Shown piece by piece: positions 58,203-64,000 of a stretch of 64,000 nucleotides of DNA. Position numbers and translations under genes: made by a program. Origin of the DNA: Rhexocercosporidium sp. MPI-PUGE-AT-0058 (Eukaryota; Ascomycota; Leotiomycetes; Helotiales). The first letter of the stretch is position 1. Every line of letters starts with the position of its first letter. The stretch is from NCBI GenBank assembly GCA_020746875.1, contig JAGTJL010000007.1, forward strand, positions 620,001 to 684,000. The letters are read 5' to 3'. Below the pieces are notes generated by a model, which searched no databases, was not told the DNA's origin, and worked only from the letters and a program-made list of their open reading frames with translations.

Positions 58203-59083
58203 TCACCAAGAAATAGTTGTCTCCTTGACCGTAGTCTGCCCCTGTGCTCCTCTCACACCCTGAATACACTGCACATAAGCAGATCTATTCTCCGCATCAA
58301 CCTTCAAAGCACTCAAAGTAGCAATGGCATCCTCCGGAATATACTCCTCGTCAGTCAAGCCCTCGTCCTCAAGAGCTGAGATCCATTCCAGAACCTTCGT
58401 CACCATCAAAGCATCCCACACGCCCTCTCTCCTCGGCAGACTGGAAAATACAGTCATGACCTCCTTCCTCAGCGCCCGATGTCGGTAATTTAACGCCACG
58501 ACCTGCAGAGGCATGACGAACCGGATGTCCAACGAGAAGTAGTCGTTGGTCTGGGCCGACATGATTTTGCCTAGTTCTACGATCTTCCGAAGCTCATTCG
58601 TGTAGCAGCGGTAATAGCTGTCTATATTTGAGGCTCCAGCAGCCACCCACACATGGATGCTCAGATAATGTAGATATATCATCGTCGCGCAGTCTTGCCG
58701 TTTCATGTCCGAACTCGAACTTCTGAGTTTGCAAAGATATGGCTCGTATGCAGCAACCCATCTCCTAAACATAGATAACACGCTTCGCAACTCCGCATGC
58801 TGAGGCTCACCCACAAGAGGGCCTAGCGTGATAATCGGCGATTGTGCCATCCCTCGCTCGACGGCACAACATCTTCGTTAGTCTGCGCAATCCTCAAATG
58901 AATTCCCCGCAAAGAAATCATGAAGAGGGTCCTTTGAGCATGGCGAAGATCTTTGAACTCTTTCGGGATTTGCCCTACCGCAGCTTCGCAGTCTCGCATT
59001 CGTTGTAGGTGAAGTGCACTGAAACTGTTCAAGTTTCCCTCTTTCTGCAAACTGATGGTAGCTGATGAAGAGACCTCCTTCAT
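58203..59083 (-). pseudogene. C-terminal relic of a fungal transcription factor
   Basis: Two overlapping frames (58823-59083 and 58203-58850) read consecutive parts of the regulatory region found after Zn2Cys6 clusters: IPKEFKDLRHAQRTLFMISL, RRWVAAYEPYLCKL, ATMIYLHYLSIHVWV and DIRFVMPLQVVALNYRHRALRK. They are separated by a 1-nt shift near 58850. No zinc cluster or N-terminal half is found upstream to 59400. The last frame ends in GVRGAQGQTTVKETTISW. The fragment is therefore truncated and frame-broken; it may derive from a duplicated regulator of the pathway represented by the PhyH/aminotransferase pair, which is conjecture. Confidence 0.65.
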
Positions 59084-60072
59084 GTCAAGGTGGTGACTTT
59101 TCCCTGAACCAGAGTTTGATCATGCTAATTGGAATCTAGGTTGTTCGATGGCTATCAAGCAAATACCGTCGATGATATCTCCCAACTTCGATTCCGCTTA
59201 AACGATTACTTTAAGAAGCTGCTCTTAACATATCATTTGGTATTTCAATATGACTCCGAACTTTGGAAACCATTCTCAAGTTCGGGGTCTGATCAAAACA
59301 TCGAGATAATTACTACCTGCAGACCCCGGAGTGCCGCATGACCCCCTCGTTCCTAGGCTATGCCCACCAAGTTCAACATCTTGGGACTCATGGCAGGTCT
59401 GCAAAGGTCTTGCCATTGGGGAACCTGCAAATTTCTGCAATACACATGCATCTTTCCCTTCTTCGGTGCACGACTTCTCGAATTGCAAACATTTATCCAG
59501 AATTGCGAGGCAGAAAGAAAATCGTGCAGTCTACGAAGTCCTTGGAATGCACCAATCGGTGATGAAATATCTCAGGTCTGTTGCTTTTCCGCTCTCACAA
59601 CTTGGCTTCCAGGTCACTAACTTCTCGTTGGTGGCTTATCATCTTGATACTCGTCCTTTTCTTGATAATTTTTATCTTAAGAGGCGGCATGTGGTAGTTA
59701 AGCGATCACCAAAAGTTATTCTTTTTGCACATGGCATCATCGTTCTTTGTCTTCAAGTATTGATTTTAGGAGAAATATAATATTTTGTCGTATTATCATA
59801 TCAGCGTTTTACTTAGCCCAGCCTAGCTTAGGGGTCAGGCTAGGCTGAGGCTAGGCGGAGGCAGGCTGACTTGGGCGGAGGCTAGGCTGGGCGAAGTAAT
59901 ACGCTGCGTATTATCGTTGATTGACCCAAAGTAGAGGAGAGACCATGAAGGTTGTTACTCTTGTTTGACCCACGGCTTCACGTCTAAAAGCGCAAAATGA
60001 CGCATCGCAGAAGATGAGAAGAATTTGACTGGAGCTAACAGACAAACGAAAAGAAAACTATGGAGAGCATCA
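59084..60072. other. Intergenic with a GC-rich short repeat
   Basis: No gene recognised; several plus-strand frames at 59129-59780 lack motifs. Confidence 0.5.
59818..59898. repeat. Imperfect tandem AGGCTAGGC repeat
   Basis: About six imperfect copies of a 9-12-nt AGGCTAGGC(TG) unit. It ends just before GCGTATTATCGTTGATTG and stands in an otherwise AT-richer stretch. Confidence 0.7.
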
Positions 60073-63000
60073 TCAACGGTAAAATAAAGGCACAAGCGCA
60101 TCATAACTGTCTTCCTCCCTGTTCTCCTCGTCCTCACTGTTGCCTTGGTCCTCATAGTGAGGGATCATGCCCCCTTCCCCAGACGCCATGAGACATCGCT
60201 TGATCTCAGCTGCTTTAGCTTTGAGGTCGGTCACCTCTTCCACATATTTCCCACTAGAGTCACTCTCTAAGATCGTAGCCCTCTTCCAGAGTATTCTTGC
60301 TATCGGGCCATCATCACGGGCAGGGCTCCGTAATCTCGAGATTGCTTCTGCCTTGTCGAGATTGGATCTATATAGCATTAGACAGCTACATGAAAGTGTT
60401 TGGTAGGATGTGAGTCAGTGTCAGCATACCTTGCTGCATCGTCATTCCCTAGAGCAAGATTTACGCATGCAAGGGAATACCAAGTTGCAGCGATGATAGG
60501 ATGAAGAGGCATATTTCTCAGACCAATGTTGAGGCATGCCTGGTAGGATTTCATCGCACTGTCTAAATCATTGCGGCGAAGGTGTATATCCCCATATGCA
60601 TAGTTGACGCTTTACAAATCTTAGCGAATCTCAGTTGGAAAGATCCAGAGTTGTCATTTACTTAGCCATGAATACAACTCCCATACCCATTGTTCGTGCC
60701 GCCAAAGCGTCAGCGGAGTCAGTGTACTTCAAAGCCTCGGCAAGATTGCCTTGGTACATATAAGCTCTGCCCATGGATAGGTACGTTTTAGCAAGAGGCT
60801 GAGCTGATTCTTCGTTGGAATTGATCCACACTTGCAGTGCTCGATCGTAGTATTTCAGTGCTGCTCCGACATTTCCTACCGCGAGTTCAAGATTTCCTAG
60901 ATTGCTCAACATGCCAGCAACTAAAAGAACATAAGCACATTTTCGAAAGCAACGACAAAAGAATAGAAGAATGTGGTTAGTCCCGTACCATGAGGATCAT
61001 CATGTGACAATATTTCTTCGCGGATCTGCAATGTCTCTTCCCAGGCCACTCTGCACTTGGACAAAAAGGTCAAATCAAAGAAGAGGCCACCTTGGGTACC
61101 TCGGAGTTGCGAGTAAAGCAAAGATTTCCTATCATTACATGCCATTAAAGCCGTGTCAATGATTTGTTCACATGTGTCATAATCTCCCAGCTCGAAGAGA
61201 TACCTTGTAAGAGTGTTAGTAATAAGCACCTGATAAGTCAAGGAACTACTCGCCAGCTACAGTGTGCCAACAACTCAACAAATTCAGTCGATCCTTTCAA
61301 CACCTCCGATTTCGAATACTTAGAATACTGGTTGCTTAGGCTGGCAACATGAGATATATATTGCTTGCATCTGGGCCAGTCCTGGTACAATGTACCAATG
61401 ATTAATCTCTTGGGGAACTGGTCAGCGACCAGCTTTGCAGCTGCGTCAAAAGTTTCTTGAAGGTCTTCAGCGCTTTTGAAATTTACTGCTTCTCGAACGA
61501 CTCGATGAATTGATATCATTTGATTATTGTACTTGATCAAATTCTTCTCTTGGAGCTCACATATGGCTTTGTCTAGTCCGGGTGAAATTGTAACTCCACC
61601 GTGGAGAAGTTGAGGGGATCCGGGTTTGCAGAATGCAAGCGTGGCATTTAAGATAGTCGAATCTTTCGGCTGAAAGAGACGGATCTGAATAGCATCTATA
61701 ATGAAGTTAGATGACTTGTCATGGCCTGCAAATACCGATCATACCGGGAGACAGCCATGCCAGGACACCGATTAAGCTTCTGGCATTCCTGCTCAGTGCC
61801 TTGAATGTTATATCCCACAAAGCATCCAAGGACTTCTCGGAGACGGAACGAGGCATAGAAAGTCGTTCTGGAAGAGCCCTGATTCTATCCTTAAATGCTT
61901 CATAAGTTCGGGCAATTGTTCGTCCGCCGATAGTTTCGTCTTTAATGAGATTCGCAGTTTGCTCAATCGTCAATGGAAGACCTTCTAACTGCTGAAGCAT
62001 CGACTTAGCAGCAACTATCTCTGAGTCCGGGAGCTGGCTCTTCATGCTCAGTTCCTTCCAGTGGTCGCCCAAGAGATCGAGGAGGAGCTCCCAGCTCTGT
62101 CTAAGATCCAGAGATTTCACTGTTTGTCCTTGGCGACATACGTCTCGGATGAAGTTGAAATACGATCTTGATGTGATAAGCACGGCGCCGCTCACACCCA
62201 TCGGCCAATATGGTTGCATAACTTTTTCGCTTTCTAGATAATATTAGTTTGAATTAAGCACAGAGTTTTCGGGCTACCTCCCGACGTTATCGAAAACAAG
62301 TAGCCATGTTCTTGCTACTGATTATTAGTATATAGTTTAGTATCTCAGTTGTTTATACTCACATGTAAGCTTCAACCAGGTTTTAATGGCAATCAAGTTC
62401 TCCTCGTGGCGATTATCATACTCTGCTCCAGGTATTTCCAGTACCTTAGCTATCTTGGCGAAGCTTTGACGAATGCTGACAGAAGTCTCGCACTGAATCC
62501 AGAATATAGCATCGTAGGTAGCATCGCCTGCACATGAATGCGCAAACTGAAGTGCAAGTGATGTCTTGCCGACACCTCTTCTTCCATAAATCGAGTAGGT
62601 TTTGAACGACGGATCTTCTTTTGGACCCAAGAAAGCCACAATCCGCTTGAGTTCTTCTTGACGGCCGCAGAATGTAGGGATTGGCTTGTATGGCAAAATA
62701 GATATCGGAAACGTCACTGACGTGGCTATCTGAGTTGATTCTTGCGCGGGAGTGATAGAGAGGGACTTCAGCTGCTGGTTGACTGATGCGATCCTGGCCA
62801 GTTGGCTGACGTGTTGAACAGTGTCGTATAGTGTCGAAATATGATGATTAGCACTGCTGTTTAGATCTGGCCACTTTTCTTCGGCCAGTTTTTCTGTTTG
62901 GCTCATTAGATCTGAGAACGAAAAGCCGATATCTTGCGAACTACTTGCCAGATGAAGATTCGTGTAAGTACTCAACTACGTCACAGAGTGTCGACAGGAG

Positions 63001-63837
63001 CCTGTCCAGGAAGTCGGAGATAGCAATGGATGCTTCAGACGGTTTCTGCAAATTCTCAAGACATCCGTTGAAGAGCTCTATCGCTCGCTGTACTTTGTGG
63101 AGCAAGTCTGAGATACGTTTAAGTCTGGTTGGGGATGTATACGACATCTTAGGAGGCCACAGATTTAGCATTGAACGGACTAAAGCTCCCGGTGTCTCAA
63201 CTCACCTTCAAGCTGAGGTACATTAGTCTCCAGATCACTGACAAGTCTATAGGTGCAGGGGCCACTAGGTTCGAGAAGGTTTGAATCAAGACAGCTGCAA
63301 CTTGGGGCAAATGTTGGATTTGGCTCATCTCTCGCGTCATCGTCGGTGTAGTTTCCAAGGCGGTAATCTTCGACTGAATTTCGGCCCTGAGACCTTCCCA
63401 GCTTTGAATAGATCCATCTGCCTGCGAGCCTAGCCAAGGTAAGTCTTGTTATACGATCCTCAAGTTTTTGACCTCTCACCAACGGATCGTAGTGTTTCTA
63501 ATGACACGGCGCGAATATATTCCCATCTTGCTACCACAAATGCTCGAGGGTCGCTAAATCTTACGTTAACATACGAACGCGCAAACGTAGTTCTAAGTTA
63601 CTCACGCAAAGTCGATCTCATATTCGTCCAACTTTGTTGTGGCAGAGAAAGCGGTTCCTCCGGGCACCAAAGTATCCTGGATAGGGTCACCTACGTGAAC
63701 TTGTTCGTGAGCTAGGATTCCAATCCAATTTGTTGCTTCTTACTTTGGATCTCCATCGTTTTGCCGCCGCCCCCTTGGTGTCTTGCGGTTTCGAGATCCG
63801 AGCTACTCGCCTGGAGCACCTCCTCGCCAAACGTCAT
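60073..63837 (-). CDS. NB-ARC/TPR STAND protein
   Basis: Thirteen exons can be joined in phase to 1045 residues. They are 63744-63837, 63606-63690, 63480-63553, 63206-63429, 62949-63147, 62363-62911, 62278-62314, 61745-62229, 61254-61695, 60989-61203, 60662-60920, 60430-60609 and 60073-60367. An N-terminal helical region (about 40-260) leads to an NB-ARC ATPase: P-loop YGRRGVGKTSLALQFA (about 337), Walker-B-like TWLLVFDN, VLITSRS and GLPLTIEQ. Winged-helix-like IHRVVREAV follows. TPR motifs (about 730-950) include YLFELGDYDTCEQII, LSNLGNLELAVGNVGAALKYYDRAL and TYLSMGRAYMYQGNLAEALKY. An acidic tail ends the protein. This is the classical fungal NB-ARC-TPR layout of inducible sensors. The intron at 61253 has a GC donor. 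The junction at 62912-62948 needs either a 37-nt GC-AG intron or is a 1-nt frameshift; everything else is intact. Confidence 0.8.
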
Positions 63838-64000
63838 GGTAATGATTTTTCCCCCCGGTGAGATACGAGTGCTATCTTTGGTAATTCCTGGAGGTTGAGA
63901 CAGAGATAGAGAGAATTCACTGGTAGGACGTGTGGAGGTTCGGAATTCACACGTCGTGAGGCTGTGACGTGAATGCTGAGGTGGCACTGGTTCTGCCTAG
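63838..64000. other. Window edge, promoter side of the NB-ARC gene
   Basis: Upstream of ATG 63837; the frame stays open to 63987 but the extension is Ser/Thr/Pro-rich and not conserved-looking. Confidence 0.5.

Noticed and set aside
1..64000. CRISPR arrays, operons, bacterial-type signals
   Set aside because: None seen; gene structure is eukaryotic with spliceosomal introns.

Overview
The window looks like chromosomal DNA of a filamentous ascomycete. Short 45-120 nt spliceosomal introns, WSC, HET, LaeA-like and Zn2Cys6 families, fungal STAND proteins and RIP-decayed pogo-type transposons all point that way. The mix of families suggests Leotiomycetes, but that is inference; nothing in the sequence identifies a species. 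Exon boundaries were worked out by hand from GT/GC-AG sites, reading-frame phase and family motifs.

Left half, about 1-32.9 kb, is mostly well-kept housekeeping and secreted-protein genes. In order: a FRE-type ferric reductase (+); a frame-broken 2EXR-like ORF (-); a six-exon LaeA-like methyltransferase (-); an unrecognised 290-residue protein (-); a very large secreted protein with a quinoprotein-like propeller and five WSC domains (-); a possible tiny gene (-); a mitochondrial-type DEAD-box helicase (+); an alpha/beta hydrolase with an unusually long first intron (-); and an Ecl1-like zinc-motif protein (-). The Ecl1-like gene lies downstream of about 1.67 kb that contains no ATG on its strand. 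About 28.5-32.9 kb holds no gene I can support.

Right half, about 32.9-64 kb, is an accessory region. A heavily RIP-mutated pogo/Fot1-like element ends 185 bp before the start codon of a HeLo-like/NACHT STAND gene. Next come an ARCA-type Zn2Cys6 regulator and decayed copies of an amino-acid permease, a ketopantoate reductase and an APH-type phosphotransferase. A HET-domain gene, a second pogo-like element with perfect 54-bp inverted repeats, a divergent pair (broken PhyH oxygenase and intact class-III aminotransferase), a regulator relic and a 13-exon NB-ARC/TPR STAND gene complete it. One HET and two STAND genes, two transposons and at least five broken genes within 31 kb resemble a fast-evolving self/non-self recognition region.

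How the genes may work together: the HET, NACHT and NB-ARC proteins belong to families of fungal allorecognition and regulated cell death. PhyH and the aminotransferase share a 380-bp promoter and look like remains of a metabolic pair. GC-AG introns are concentrated in the accessory half (at least six, against none in the conserved genes).
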